Part shown: positions 35,677-46,681 of the stretch, one piece after another
How the letters are laid out: every line of letters starts with the position of its first letter
Numbering within the stretch: the first letter of the stretch is position 1
DNA from: Phlebiopsis flavidoalba
Lineage: Eukaryota; Basidiomycota; Agaricomycetes; Polyporales; Phanerochaetaceae
Direction of reading: 5' to 3'
Length of the DNA: 64,000 nucleotides
Assembly (NCBI GenBank): GCA_035772785.1
Contig: JAOCPU010000091.1
Span: forward strand, 1-64,000
Position numbers and translations under genes: made by a program
Notes under the pieces: model-generated
Told to the model about the DNA's origin: nothing
The model's input: only the letters and a program-made list of their open reading frames with translations
Databases searched by the model: none

Positions 35677-36057
35677 CTTATTTGCTGTATCGCTCGCATA
35701 CACTCACACTTGTCACCCTTGCCCCGCGTGCGACACAACGTGATAGGCCCTTTGAGCCATACATGCAGAGGCTGGTATCGATGAACTTGTTGCATTGTTC
35801 ACTCCGCGTTCTTCCAGTCTCCCGGCGGAATCTCCATGGTGTTTGCTCAAAGACATGCCCACAGGATTGGGCGGCCTAAGTCGCCCATCACAATACTTTG
35901 TGACGATTTACAGCTAATTTACAGACGACCCTGACCCTCTCTTGGATTCCGCCCTCGTAGGATCGTCGGAGATGGTCGCTTTCTCAGATCACTCTCGGGT
36001 CTGACCTTCTCTCCTAGCAGGAGCAGCGCTTACGCCACCACCGGAGTGTCACTGGCT

Positions 36058-38520
36058 GTAGTCCTTTTACAAAACACCCACAGATCTGTAACTGGCTGTA
36101 TTGTAAAATAGACAGGCCATCCTAGGAGCCTTTTAAAAAGGGGGGGTCCCAGGCTTGGGCTGACATCCTTTTTAAAATGGGGGGTGTTTTACAAAAAGGC
36201 TGACAACTTCCAAAAATGGTAATTTTCTTTTTTGAAGCCCTGCTTTCTGGCTTCCTAAACATATCAGCATGACAAAATTTGGTGGAGAAATGAATGAGCT
36301 AGGATGCCATCAATTTTTCTTAACACGACCTTTTGCGCGCAAAATAAGCGCCCAAAAGGCGCGAGAAGGCGGCTGGACCCTGTGGGTGGACCCACAATGC
36401 GCCCCCTTGCCCAATTAGGCTGGGAATTGATGGCAATCCGCTTCCCATCAATTCCGCTTTTGGGCTGCATTTGGGGTTGCTCCCCAGCTTCCCCCTTGCT
36501 TATTTAGGGCGCTGTATTGTAGTTTGAGTACCTATGTATGTTTAGAACATGCTCACCGAACAGAATTCCCATATTTAGCCTGCCAGGGGTGCTACCAATA
36601 TAATCCGATTTTATTTGGCTTTTTTTTGCGATTTTCAATAGGGTACCCTGGGTTCCCCTGCATTCTCCTGGTCCTGCTGCTTCTCGTTTAAGCTTCTATA
36701 TGTCCTCTGAGTATGCCCATAACATGGGAACATCATTTGATGCATTCCCATTATCCTGCGAATTGTTTTCGAATTTCCGGGTATTTTTCGAAATCTGGGG
36801 GTCTGGGTATTGCTTCCTATTGATTGGGAATTGTTCTGAGCATTTCCCCCCATGTACCTACACCATATTAGAGTATTTCCACCGTGTAGATCAAAGGATT
36901 TAACATGATATGAATGTTTGAGAACATATTTTTGCGGAATTGATGGCTACTCCCCCTATACCCTCCAGATCAATAATCTGCTATTCTGAGCGGATGGAAA
37001 GTGCTTCATAGGTGTCTAGTACATGCCAATAATTTGTGGAAGCAATGGGATGGCTGTAGCTAGTGCGATTCTCCAGATCTTGGTCGATTATCCTGGCGCT
37101 TATTTTCGGATTTTAGGGTTAAGCTCAAATCATGGTATTACAGTACAAATGAAGCTTAGCTGATATCTCCATCGTATTCTACACCCTGAAAACCCTTATA
37201 TACAAATTTGCGAAAGGAGGGGACATGTACAGGCTGCCAGAGCATAGAAACAGACAGGAAGTTGTGTAATTGTACAGAGATTCATGTTAACCCCATGCAT
37301 TCTCTTGTAACACTAGCACATCTTTCCACCCACTTGGGGGATTGATGTAAACTAAATTGTAGCATGTGTGGGAGGTATGTAGGATGTGTTCTACAGCTGG
37401 AATTAAATTATACTGCCCTGTGTGTGAATAGGTGCACATGTTTTTTTTTTTTAAACCCTAAATGACGCTTTTTTTTGGGTTTAAGGGCTGCAGCACCTGG
37501 GGAAGTTGTTCTAAAGCTTAGAAACTAATTCCACACATGTCCCTACATGCATAGAGTATATAGACAACAGCCAGAAGGTATCCCACCGCTGTGGAGCCCA
37601 GGGGTAAATGCGCATTTTCGCTTTTATGCTGGGTACCCCCATTTTGGGGTATATATCAGGATGTAGCATGTGCTGTATTGGTCCCCTGGTGTTCCAGCGT
37701 TGTATATACACTATCCCAATGCTATATGAGTATCCTAGATAGTTACAACGACCCCCAGACCAATAATACCCCCAAGGGAACCTGCCCAAATATTATTTTT
37801 CCGCTTTTCCCCAGAATAATATATATCCCTATTGTTCCCATGTGCTTGGATAGCTTCCAAACTTCATTTCTGTATTGCCCCAATGTATACCTATACAATG
37901 GCAAAGCATACCGCCCATTTATAGGCCCCCATTCCCCCAGGGTATACCCCCCAATGTGCCATTTGACCGCTTTTTTATTAATTATAATAGTATTTATTTT
38001 ACTGTGGGCCCTGCACATCATGGAACCTCTCAAAAATCGAGATCTGAGCTCTACAGATGTATATCTATGTAACCTACATGAAAGAATGGAGGGGAACGAA
38101 AGGGGAGGGCAGGAATAGCAGCAGAAATGGGCAGGAAAAGCGGAATATAATGGCAGGAGCTAGCCCATCAATATCTAATCTAATTTGATGGAAGCAGAAT
38201 CTTATCTGGAAGCAGGCACCATCAGTGCCACAAAGCTTTTGATGGGAACCGGTTCCTGGCGCTTTTTGAGCGCTTTTTTCCGCAAATTCCATAGGGTTGC
38301 TTGTGTTAGAAAACTCTATTTTGCCACATAGCTCCTTCCCATCAAAACATATGGACAAAGTGCTTAACTGACATATGTTTTGTTTTGATGGGGCTACATT
38401 ACGCAAACATGAAAAAATGGCACCCCCCTTTTTAAAATAACGGGCGCTTATCCTGCGATTGACTGGCTATTTTACAATACAAGCAGCAAGAGATAATAGG
38501 GCTTTTTGTAAAACGACTAC
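36058..38520. mobile_element. 2.46-kb TIR element with TTGATGG sub-terminal motifs
   Basis: The left end reads GTAGTCCTTTTACAAAACACCC (36,058) and the inverted right end GTAGTCGTTTTACAAAAAGCCC (from 38,520). Similarity resumes at TGTATTGTAAAATAG after 17 bp, and TTTTAAAAAGGGGGG follows further in, giving a TIR zone of roughly 95 bp. CCATCAA / TTGATGG motifs cluster near both ends (36,308, 36,427, 36,448; 38,166, 38,188, 38,240, 38,339, 38,388). The interior is AT-rich. The largest plus-strand frame (37,591-38,118) begins with ATG but matches nothing I know. The left junction coincides with the end of unit U and the right flank is V-unit DNA. No clear target duplication. Confidence 0.8.
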
Positions 38521-38901
38521 ACCCACTCGCCGCTGGCCGCAGCTATCGGTGCTTCTCATCGATGACGGCGGAGGCAATGCGAAACGAGCGAACGAACGGG
38601 CGCCGTCGCGTTTTTGCTAGGCTGTAGTCGCGGGAATATTGACTATTGCAGACACAGTGGCGGCGTGGCTTCTTCGAGTCAACGCCGGGTCCTAATACTC
38701 ATCCTCGCATGCGGGGCCCAGCTGGCGGTGCTTCTCCGAGTCGAGGAGGTCTGAGGCCAGTGACGTGCAAGATAAAGCAAGTCAATTAGGTGTGTACGCT
38801 TTTTGACGGCTTTTGCTTATTCGTCTTACTGGGATCATTGACTCGCTGTTCCAGAGCATGTTCCTTTGAGATGGCCCCACGGGCCAGGTGTGCGGTATGT
38901 A
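38521..38901 (+). repeat. V unit, copy 3
   Basis: It starts at the edge of the 2.46-kb element. It shares CGGTGCTTCTC, GATGACGGCGGAGGCAATGC, GACGTGCAAGATAA, GTCAATTAGGTGTGTACGCT and GAGATGGCCC with 54,977-55,320. It stops at GGTATGTA, the TA target of the pogo-like element. Confidence 0.75.
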
Positions 38902-39177
38902 CAGTATAGGACCGGTCTTGAGACACTGTTTTAAGAATATTCTCCGCACTTGAGTCGAGGGCAATATTTCTCAAAACAACTATCGCAGTAATCAAGTAAT
39001 AATGTATTTCAACATGCTCAAATATTTCCAGGAGGGTATAACAACGTCTATGTGAGCCATCGCAATGCCGAGCAAAGTGGTAGAAGCGCCAGTTCACCAC
39101 TCCTTGAGACACCCGCAAAGGGAAAGCGATCATTGATCGGATGTCTTAAACAGGCTGCCATCACGTCTCAACGCATT

Positions 39178-41395
39178 TCAGCTTTCATCGCATCCCTCGG
39201 ATTCCTCTTCCACTTCTTCACCTCCTCCTCCTAAGTCGAGCTTTGGTCGCGGTGTCGACTTCTCTAACCTTCCATTCAACTTTGGCTTCTTCCATCGTGC
39301 CTTCCGCCCCTCAGCTCGTGCCAGGATATGTTCTCTTTCCCAGGCCTCCACTTCGACCTGCCACTGCCCCTGCATAAGTTTGTTCCTTTCTTTTCGACCG
39401 CTCTCCCTCGATTGCCACTCCTTCAATGCAAGAGCGTGCTCCTCGCGTACTTGCTTTCGGCGCTCTGCCTCCACCGCTTGTTTGTGCTGAGCTGTCTTCT
39501 GTTGCGCCACAAACGGCTAAAGAATTCGTCACCAGACATTAGCTGCGGCAGTCCATCGCCGAGCAACTGGGCCGCCGGGCCTCTTCGGCTTCTCTCTGTT
39601 AGCCAATTGAGCTCTCGTCTGATCCACGTATTCTCCCTGAAGCAGAATCATGCCTTGCTGGTACCGGATGAGGTTGTGCGCCATCTCCAGTTCATGGGCC
39701 AGGAATGTAGCATCCGCCTTGAGAGCATGTTCGTTATCGGTGTGTGGCTCAATGGAGGCACTAATCAGAGGCGGGAGATGGTATAAGAGGTGTGTTAGGC
39801 AAGAGGGGAAGCATGTGTGATGAGCGGATTGGCGAAGAGCTGACGAGAAACCCTGCTGATGTAGACGCGAGTTGGCGGCAAGTGTCCCCAGCAACAACGA
39901 AGGGGTTTGGAAGATCAGGTTCGCAAATAGGTGAGTCGGAGCTGCTACTTCCATTCGAGTCTGACCGAGCTCGTCCGCGTAACTCAGGGCGACACCGAGC
40001 AAATGCGCCAGCCATGATACGGATAGGAGTAGGCGGTTGAAGAGGAAGAGAGCTGGTATAGGAGGATTCACGACTGGGAGCCATCATATCAGGTGTGATC
40101 ACAGATGGGTTGTACGGCCAGACACCTGTCTTGCTGAATGCTGCAGTAATATTTGCAGGTGTTGCCGCGTTCATCCAAGCTCGGGCCGAATATTTCAAGA
40201 AAGTTGGTCTTCGAGACCTTCTCACGGTGCTCCCGCTCCCAGGTATTTCTCTCCTTATTCCAGCATTCCCGTAGCACCGCGAAGAGCACCACGTCGAGAC
40301 CTTGATAAACATGGGTGGTATGGGCAGGATAGCAGAGAACCTCGATATTATGTTCCCGAGCGTACTGAAGGAACTCGAGTGTGTAGTGCGAGTTGTGACC
40401 GTCAACTAATAGGGCGCGGCGTGCTTCCGTTTGCTTTTTCTTTAGTCTGTTTGTCAAAATGCTTGATCCATTCTACGCCTATGACGCCTTCTGTCCATCC
40501 CCTCTGTGAGTGGCCGATACTGTCATGGTGCTTAATATTAGTCTGGAATATTTGCAATAGAATTCAACATGGCGTACGCAGCATTTAGCGGGTTATTCTG
40601 AACCCACTTCACTTGATATGCTTGCCCTTTGAAAATGACAGCCGGAGGAATGTATGTCCCGTCAGCACAGATGCATGGGATAACTGTAATGGTCTCTCGG
40701 GTACCGCTACATTGCTGATACTGTGTGACTTCTTCCCAGCACCACCAATTGTGCGCTGCTTTCCCGGAAGCCCAAAAAGTAATCCGATCTCGTCGCTAGC
40801 CCATACTTGCACAGGGGACTTGATGTTTGCCTCGATTAGTACTTTCCCAAGAAGTGACCACCACACTGCATTTGGTAGTGAGATTGACAGCCTGACCACG
40901 GTTTGAATCGAGTGCTCGAGTCCAATAGGTTCCAAGTTCTGATGCGTGCTTTTCGATAAACCGATCGGTCCAGTTCTTTCCAACTCCAGGAAAATCTGAG
41001 TGTCCCCGTGCTTCAATTATGCTATTGGCCATCTCTGCGAGGCGTTCGTGCGTCTTTGGGAATCCGCGTTTGGCAACTTCGGTGCAGAAGTTGATGACGA
41101 GCCGGGTTTCTTCTGGATTAAGCCAGCTCTTGTTTGCATTGAACTCGCTGAGACTTTGAGAGCCTGGCTTAAGAAGACGTGAGAGTGTATTATGGTTGAG
41201 AGATATGTGCTCTCCAGTATTCAGCTCGTGCTCGGCAGATACTCTTGCGCAGACTTTACGAAGACCAAGACCTTGGATATTTTCGGGCTTCTCCAGTGCC
41301 TCTCGGTAGAGTTCAATGGCCTTCCTCATCAACGCATCCTTTCGTTCGCGTGCCTCTCTTGCCTTTCGGGTGTCGGACTTTGGTTTGCAAACCAT
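39178..41395 (-). pseudogene. pogo/Fot1-type DDE transposase, frameshifted
   Basis: The start is ATG 41,395 (MVCKPKSDTRKAREARERKD). The DNA-binding half has RKVCARVSAEHELNTGEHIS and a CENP-B-like helix-turn-helix, WLNPEETRLVINFCTEVAKR and NWTDRFIEKHASEL (about 41,140-40,930). The catalytic core shows VQVWASDEIGLLFGLPGK (first Asp, about 40,800), then in another frame ETITVIPCICADGTYIPPAV, then ALLVDGHNSHYTLEFLQYA (second Asp, about 40,400) and THVYQGLDVVLFAVLRECW (third Asp, about 40,300). The C-terminus has ITAAFSKTGVWPYNPSVITP and ends at 39,178. Three catalytic aspartates are therefore visible, but at least three frameshifts separate the parts. The enzyme cuts and pastes its own element at TA. 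This copy cannot make a full protein. Confidence 0.88.
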
Positions 41396-41826
41396 GAGAT
41401 TAGAATTTAGATGATTAAAGGCAAACTGATGAGCACTGAGGAAGACGAAGGTAGGGAGACAGCCCAGGACAGAGGCATCGCAACGAAATTTCTGCTTCGT
41501 TTCCAATATCAATATTGCACCTTAGAGCTGCGCGTGCAGCGTCAGCCTCAACTGCAACGCAAATCAGTGCTCGCTGACTGAACCAGCGGATGTTGCGGCG
41601 CATCAATGGGCGGCTATTGACACCTCCTCGTCGTGCTGGGTTCACCCGCCGGCTACTCGGTGGCCTGGTTCCACCTCTTGTTATACCAAGTTTTATGCGT
41701 CATATGATGAATCAAACTTTCTATGATAGATACCGTACCATACCGAGAGTATAGATGCATGTCCGCTTGCTTCATAAATCTGATCAACTTTTGGACAACA
41801 CACAAAACCCACCTTTTAGCGGATTA

Positions 41827-41831
41827 CTTAT
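41827..41831 (+). repeat. Target-site duplication of the LTR element
   Basis: CTTAT here is repeated at 44,087-44,091, immediately after the 3' LTR. Confidence 0.93.
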
Positions 41832-42065
41832 TGTAAGCCTGCTTCGAGCAGACTTACTCGATCCAGCCCCGGACGCTTACGTAAGCGCGTCCGTGTTCCT
41901 TCTGCTCCTCCTTGTCGTCTCGTTTTCACTAGTCTACCACCACCGCCTCGTTTGTACATACTCTCAGCTAGTCTCGTAGTCGAATAGAGCGCGGTCCCAA
42001 TAACCGAGCCCGAGTCCGACCGCGCGCTCAGCGCCAGTGTTCCCCGCTCGGCCAGCAGGGTTCCA
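41832..42065 (+). repeat. 5' LTR
   Basis: 234 bp, TG..CA termini. It matches 43,853-44,086 except for CTCCTCCTTGTCG here against CTCCTCGTCGTCG there. The low divergence points to a recent insertion. Confidence 0.95.
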
Positions 42066-42512
42066 CTTTTTTTTTATTGTCTACCGCTCTTGCTCGCTCT
42101 CGTTGTTTTCCCTCCTACCCAACTACTCCCTCGCGCTGGACAACCAGGACGCTCCCCGGTTCACACGCAAAAACTGCCACTGCGCAGGACCTGCCGATTC
42201 TCGGCGCTCTGGCTGACCCGACGCGCCGCAAGCCGCGAGACCGCACTGTCTCTGCAGACACTGCACGCCGGGCCTCAGGTGCGCATACACCCACCACTTC
42301 CAATCCCAGCACCATCCCTCGCCCCTCATCTGCCACTCCAACTCGAAATCTCCCCTCCACGCCAACCTCCGAAGTGCCGAGCAGACCTCCTTCGCCACCA
42401 TCTCGAGGCAGGACCCCGAGAACCCTTGACCGTGGCCAGTCTCGCTCTGGCTCTCGCGATCGGCCCCCGCACGAGAAAGAAGTCTGTTCCTGGGGTCAAA
42501 CGCGGCTCTGGG

Positions 42513-43535
42513 ATGAAGCTCTCGCTCCCGACTCTCCAGGCTCCGCCTGATGGCAGTGCACTCCGTCCTGCTGCTTTCAAGACATGGATAGCGCGCTGTG
42601 AAGACGCCTTCGAGGGCTACGAGGACCTTACCGGTGAGACACTACGTGTCAAGACGAAGATTTTGCAGGCTGGTCTCAAGCTGGATGCGCCTTCCGTTGC
42701 CGCCTGGTGGGCGGACAACCGTGCTGAGCTCAAAGCACTCTTGTCATGGAAGGACTTCACGCAGCGGCTCTGCGAGCGTTTCATTGCTTCCAACTGGCGG
42801 GTTGAGGCTCTCGAGGAGTTCTACGCCATTCGTCAAGGCTCCGACCCTTTTCCTGCCTTTGTCGCTCGGTTGCAGGCAGCACGCAACAACCTGGTTAGCG
42901 CTGGTACGGCGTATGCCATCTCTGACACCATGTTGAAGAACCATATCCTTTTCTTCTGTGCTCCCCGCCTCCGTCGTCGCGTCTTAGCCATTCCCGACTT
43001 CAGGCTTCATGAAGTCAAGGTCGACGTGCTCATCATCAATACCCTGTCCTCTACGTGGGCATCCATGGTAGAAGACGGAGCGACCGTTGGTGCTCGTGCA
43101 ACTCCCTCTCGTCCTCAGCTTGTTGGACCCTCCTCCAGTCTGTTGACTGCTTCTCACTCCTCTGTCTCACCGCTCTCCGATGCAGAACGTCAGCACCTCC
43201 GGGACGTGAAGGGTTGTTTTCACTGTCGCCTCCACCCTGGCTCTCCTGGCTGGACCCCGCATGCTGCTCGTGACTGCCCTGGTGACAAGTCTCGTGGTAT
43301 TCTCCCTCGCAAATCTTCTGCCGCCTCCCCGATTCCAGTCTCAGTTGCCGCTGTCCCAGTCCGTCCGGCCTCGGTTGCGGCGGCTCGCATGTCGGACGAG
43401 TACGACGATGGGACCTGGGATGATGCCGATCCAGTGCTTGCTGCTGGAGTGACATTTCATGTCTCCGAGGACAGCCCCCTGCCCAGCTGTGTTTACAGCC
43501 CCGAGACGACCGACTCGGAGTCGGAACGGTCCTAG
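42513..43535 (+). CDS. Gag-like capsid protein with CCHC zinc knuckle
   Basis: 340 codons from the first ATG after the LTR (MKLSLPTLQAPPDGSAL). The first half is a typical retrotransposon gag/capsid helical domain: FKTWIARCEDAFEGYEDLTG, KTKILQAGLKLDAPSVAAWW, WKDFTQRLCERFIASNWRVE and EEFYAIRQGSDPFPAFVARL. A zinc knuckle of the form CX2CX11HX4C follows (C235, C238, H250, C255), longer than the retroviral CX2CX4HX4C but seen in fungal gag proteins. The C-terminus is acidic and Ser-rich (DDGTWDDADPVLAAG) and ends at TAG 43,533. The frame is intact, unlike most genes in the window. The 447-nt leader has no ATG, yet another frame encodes Ser/Pro-rich residues, so a longer ancestral N-terminus that lost its frame is possible. 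Role: packaging element RNA into particles. Confidence 0.9.
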   Translation: MKLSLPTLQAPPDGSALRPAAFKTWIARCEDAFEGYEDLTGETLRVKTKILQAGLKLDAPSVAAWWADNRAELKALLSWKDFTQRLCERFIASNWRVEALEEFYAIRQGSDPFPAFVARLQAARNNLVSAGTAYAISDTMLKNHILFFCAPRLRRRVLAIPDFRLHEVKVDVLIINTLSSTWASMVEDGATVGARATPSRPQLVGPSSSLLTASHSSVSPLSDAERQHLRDVKGCFHCRLHPGSPGWTPHAARDCPGDKSRGILPRKSSAASPIPVSVAAVPVRPASVAAARMSDEYDDGTWDDADPVLAAGVTFHVSEDSPLPSCVYSPETTDSESERS

Positions 43536-43838
43536 GTTTTCTGTTTGCAGATGAGTTCTCTATTGCACTTTTTTTGCTGTCACATTGCTGTCGTTTTCTT
43601 TCTTGTTCTTTACTTCATTTGGCCTCAGGGATTGACCTTTGTGCTTGTGATTTGGTTCTTCTCTCAGGCACCTTCGGGCCGTCGGAGCATTGGGACTTGT
43701 CATTTGCGGACTGTTTAATTTCTCTTTGAAAATGGACGTTGACTGCGGTTTTTTGTTACCTTCTCTGGGCACCTTCGGGCCGTTTAGTGACTGGAACCTT
43801 TCTGTAGTTGTTCTTTTCTTTTCACACTTCAATGTTTT

Positions 43839-43852
43839 AAAGGTTGGGGGAG
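43839..43852 (+). promoter_or_regulatory. Polypurine tract of the LTR element
   Basis: A purine-rich stretch directly before the 3' LTR, interrupted only by TT. This is the position where plus-strand priming occurs in LTR elements. Confidence 0.7.
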
Positions 43853-44086
43853 TGTAAGCCTGCTTCGAGCAGACTTACTCGATCCAGCCCCGGACGCTTA
43901 CGTAAGCGCGTCCGTGTTCCTTCTGCTCCTCGTCGTCGTCTCGTTTTCACTAGTCTACCACCACCGCCTCGTTTGTACATACTCTCAGCTAGTCTCGTAG
44001 TCGAATAGAGCGCGGTCCCAATAACCGAGCCCGAGTCCGACCGCGCGCTCAGCGCCAGTGTTCCCCGCTCGGCCAGCAGGGTTCCA
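43853..44086 (+). repeat. 3' LTR
   Basis: 234 bp, paired with the 5' LTR. It is followed at once by CTTAT. Confidence 0.95.
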
Positions 44087-44249
44087 CTTATGCAGCGACC
44101 CACTTAGCTACTTGTGGAGCTCAAGTATATTAGTTCAAGAGGTAACGAGTCATGACAGCGAATTTTGTGGGATTTATGGTGCACAGCATCGGCTCCTGGT
44201 GGGGGGTGTCTCAAGGACTGGGGGTGTCTCAAGGACCGGTCCTACACTG

Positions 44250-44987
44250 TATCCCTTTGCTCTCGTTTACCGTACGCGTTCCCAACAAACTTGAAGCGCA
44301 TAGAAAACGCCCTCTTCTGGACTCGTTACACCCACAACGGAACCTCCCAAAAACGTCATCACGCAGAACGTTTCTCACGCTTGACACGGTGGTGGTCGAA
44401 ACGGCAATGGGTCGCGCCTTTCGAACGTGGGACCCTTGACTTTCAGGTCCCTCACAGGTCTCACCTCAGCACTCAGTCTCGAAGCTCCCCGCGCTCGTCG
44501 TCCAGCACGCGGAAGGCTTACCCAAACTACTTGCTATCCGTCATTTCACATCCATGAAAATATCAACATTGGCGTCACACGTTTGCTGTGGTCCGGTGAG
44601 ACTACCCTTACACCTCCGCCTCGCCAGTCCGTGCCTCCTTCACACGCAGAACGTCTATCTTACTATTCAATGCAGCGAATTCATAGACTACGATGGATCG
44701 CGCCTTGACTGCGTTCCTCGTCCGGAATGCAGAGTATCTTTGAGCCGTCGCTCCGACCTTTGACAACTCCAGGACGACCTCCACACAATGGACTCGATAT
44801 TTGTCATGGCGCTGCAAGATCGCGCTTGTGGGCATCATGCACAGTCAAAGATGGGACGTCTGAGTGTAAGTACATATTTTTGTCTGCTGTTGGGCAGCTC
44901 TTTGGTTCTGTGGGGTGCGCTTTACACAGGAACAAGACGATATCCTATTACAAGACAAGATGAGGATGGTACAGGCTCATATTGTGA
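44250..44987 (+). repeat. W unit, copy at NLR-D
   Basis: This block matches 55,336-56,030 closely. Shared phrases include TTTACCGTACGCGTT, CTTGACACGGTGGTGGTCG, TCTCGAAGCTCCCCGCGCTC and CATGAAAATATCAACATT. It lies between the pogo-like insertion and the NLR-D 3' end. A fragment (CACAGTCAGAGATG..GACGTCTG) also occurs near 61,340 beside NLR-F. It may include the NLR 3' UTR. No conserved frame is recognised. Confidence 0.75.
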
Positions 44988-46681
44988 TCATTCCAAAGGA
45001 TTCGCATGTATTAAGGGCCAGCCCCAAAATTTCTCAACACCTTCCTCCTTGATCCTGCGCCATATTTCCTCTTCATATGTAAGGTAGCGCTCGTTGCTCG
45101 TCTGTAGTTGCTCGATTGACATCCATACCCCCCGCACACTTAACAGCGGTGCGATCCAGATTCTCTCGTCTTTTTCTAGCTGCCTGTTCAGCTGCGCCTT
45201 TTTGGAAAGGCAGAAATCCATATATGTTGATCCCCACTGTAAGATATATAAAAGGTCAATAAACAGACTAGACAATAGACATGTGTGACTGTACCCCTGG
45301 CTCCATAAAATCAATGTCCCCACTCAGAGCCCTGAGTCGGGCCCAAAGTTCTCTCACAAAGTCGTAGAGTATGGAGTCATACAACACTTGACTACGAGAC
45401 ATTGCTCGAAGAAGCCGACGATCAAGTCCTGCAAAAGAGGATCTAAACTCCCTTCCATGCAGCGGCGACATGACGAGATCTGATAGTTTTTTTTGTCGCA
45501 TCTTGAATGACACTTGGATGCCTATCGTCAAGTCGCAAGAACCGGAACAGGTCATCAGGAAAAATCCACTGGTTAATAACATTCATGAATGATCACAGTT
45601 CGTGAATTGTTCACTGTGTTCACTGTGTTTGGCCGTTTGTTCGCCATTTGTTCGCTGTTGTTTGGTGTGTTCGCCAGCCATTATGTTATTTCTTTACAAT
45701 TACTTGTGGGTTCATATATTCTATATACATTATCAGTTTGTTATGTGCATTATGCTCATTCTATTGTTCATGGGAGTCCCAATTTACAGTCTGTTTGGTT
45801 ATAGTTATTGTGGTATTCAGTTGTTCATTATTATTAGTCAATTGTTTGACAATTCATTGCTCCATTTCACTTGGTGTTAACTGCATTATTAGGTTTGGCA
45901 ATTTGTTTGGTAGCCATTCATTGCAAGTTTGCTGGGTGATTTTGACTATTAACTCTCATTAACTAATTTCTAGTAGTTTTACCAGGAGTTTTTCATAGTT
46001 ATTTTTATTATACAAATAAGCAATTCATTTGTTAACCTGTAACTAGTGGTTTAGTGACAATTGTTGGATATATCATCACAGTACTCTGGCCTGATCTCAG
46101 ATCAAGTAATGATTAATTGTGTTATGAACTGTGGAATAGATTTCTAGCCAAATCACAAGCTAGCATAGCAAAGATCTACAGAAGTTTGAGCAATTATCAT
46201 CACAAAGTTTCAACATTCAGCCTATCAATTTCAATCAACACAAGCCATGGTCACTGATCTACACAAGAAAATGGTGCTGAAATGCGGACAGAGGGTGCGA
46301 GCTTGGGCTGTGGGTGCCGCGGTGCGGGCATATGCGCGAGGACAGGAAGGTGCCCGAGCGTGAGGGTAGGGGCCGGTTATGTGAGGGCTTGATGGCTCTG
46401 GCTCAATGGTGCGAGCATGAGCGTAACAAGGCTCGGTCGAGGGTGTTGGTGGGAGGGCGCGCGGGCTTGATGGTGTAAGAGCGAAGGCGCGACCTTGTGG
46501 TGTGCCGAGAGGCTTGAGGGCTTGAGGGCAAGGGCCGCCACTTGGAGGACGCGACCGCGCGAAAACATTGGTACGGGGGAGGGGACTCGACGGCGAGCGT
46601 GCGGGGACGAAGCACGCTGACCGCGTACAAGCGGGCGTGGCTAGGGGTCGGCATGCGAAGACGAGAAGACCGGTGATCGAA

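Larger units (their letters stand above)
33440..36057 (+). repeat. 5' unit U, copy upstream of NLR-C
   Basis: The 2.6-kb block is nearly identical to 51,210-53,877 and its first third recurs at 59,430-60,440. It lies head-to-head with the NLR and carries two small plus-strand gene remnants (33,902 and 34,882). It ends at GAGTGTCACTGGCT, where the copy at 53,877 continues into different DNA and this copy meets a TIR element. Confidence 0.85.
41832..44086 (+). mobile_element. Gag-only LTR retroelement (2.26 kb)
   Basis: Two 234-bp LTRs (41,832-42,065 and 43,853-44,086), starting TGTAAGCCTG and ending GGTTCCA, differ at two positions that I can see. The element is bounded by the 5-bp direct repeat CTTAT (41,827-41,831 and 44,087-44,091). 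A polypurine tract (AAAGGTTGGGGGAG) abuts the 3' LTR. The only protein is a gag-like frame at 42,513-43,535. There is no protease, reverse transcriptase, RNase H or integrase, so the element depends on enzymes from elsewhere. No tRNA-type primer site (TGG) follows the 5' LTR: the next bases are C and a long T run. It lies inside the pogo-like element. Confidence 0.95.
38902..44249. mobile_element. pogo-like DNA transposon with a nested LTR element
   Basis: The left end CAGTATAGGACCGGTC..TTGAGACAC (38,902) and the inverted right end CAGTGTAGGACCGGTCC..TTGAGACAC (ending 44,249) are terminal inverted repeats. Each is flanked by TA (38,900-38,901 and 44,250-44,251), the target duplication of Tc1/mariner/pogo elements. 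The outer flanks GGTATG and TCCCTTTGCTC are adjacent in the empty homologous site at about 55,336-55,350 (GGTATGCCTCCCTTTGCTC). Removing the nested LTR element leaves about 3.1 kb. It contains a decayed minus-strand transposase. The right end carries a small tandem copy of GGGGGTGTCTCAAGGAC. Confidence 0.92.

Noticed and set aside
37591..38118. 175-codon hydrophobic plus-strand frame inside the 2.46-kb element
   Set aside because: ATG-initiated but with no recognisable domain. The AT-rich hydrophobic composition and overlapping frames on the other strand make chance likely. Kept only as a note within the element.
38902..44249. Reading the block as an autonomous composite retro-DNA element
   Set aside because: Independent target duplications (TA outside, CTTAT inside) show two separate insertions, one nested in the other.
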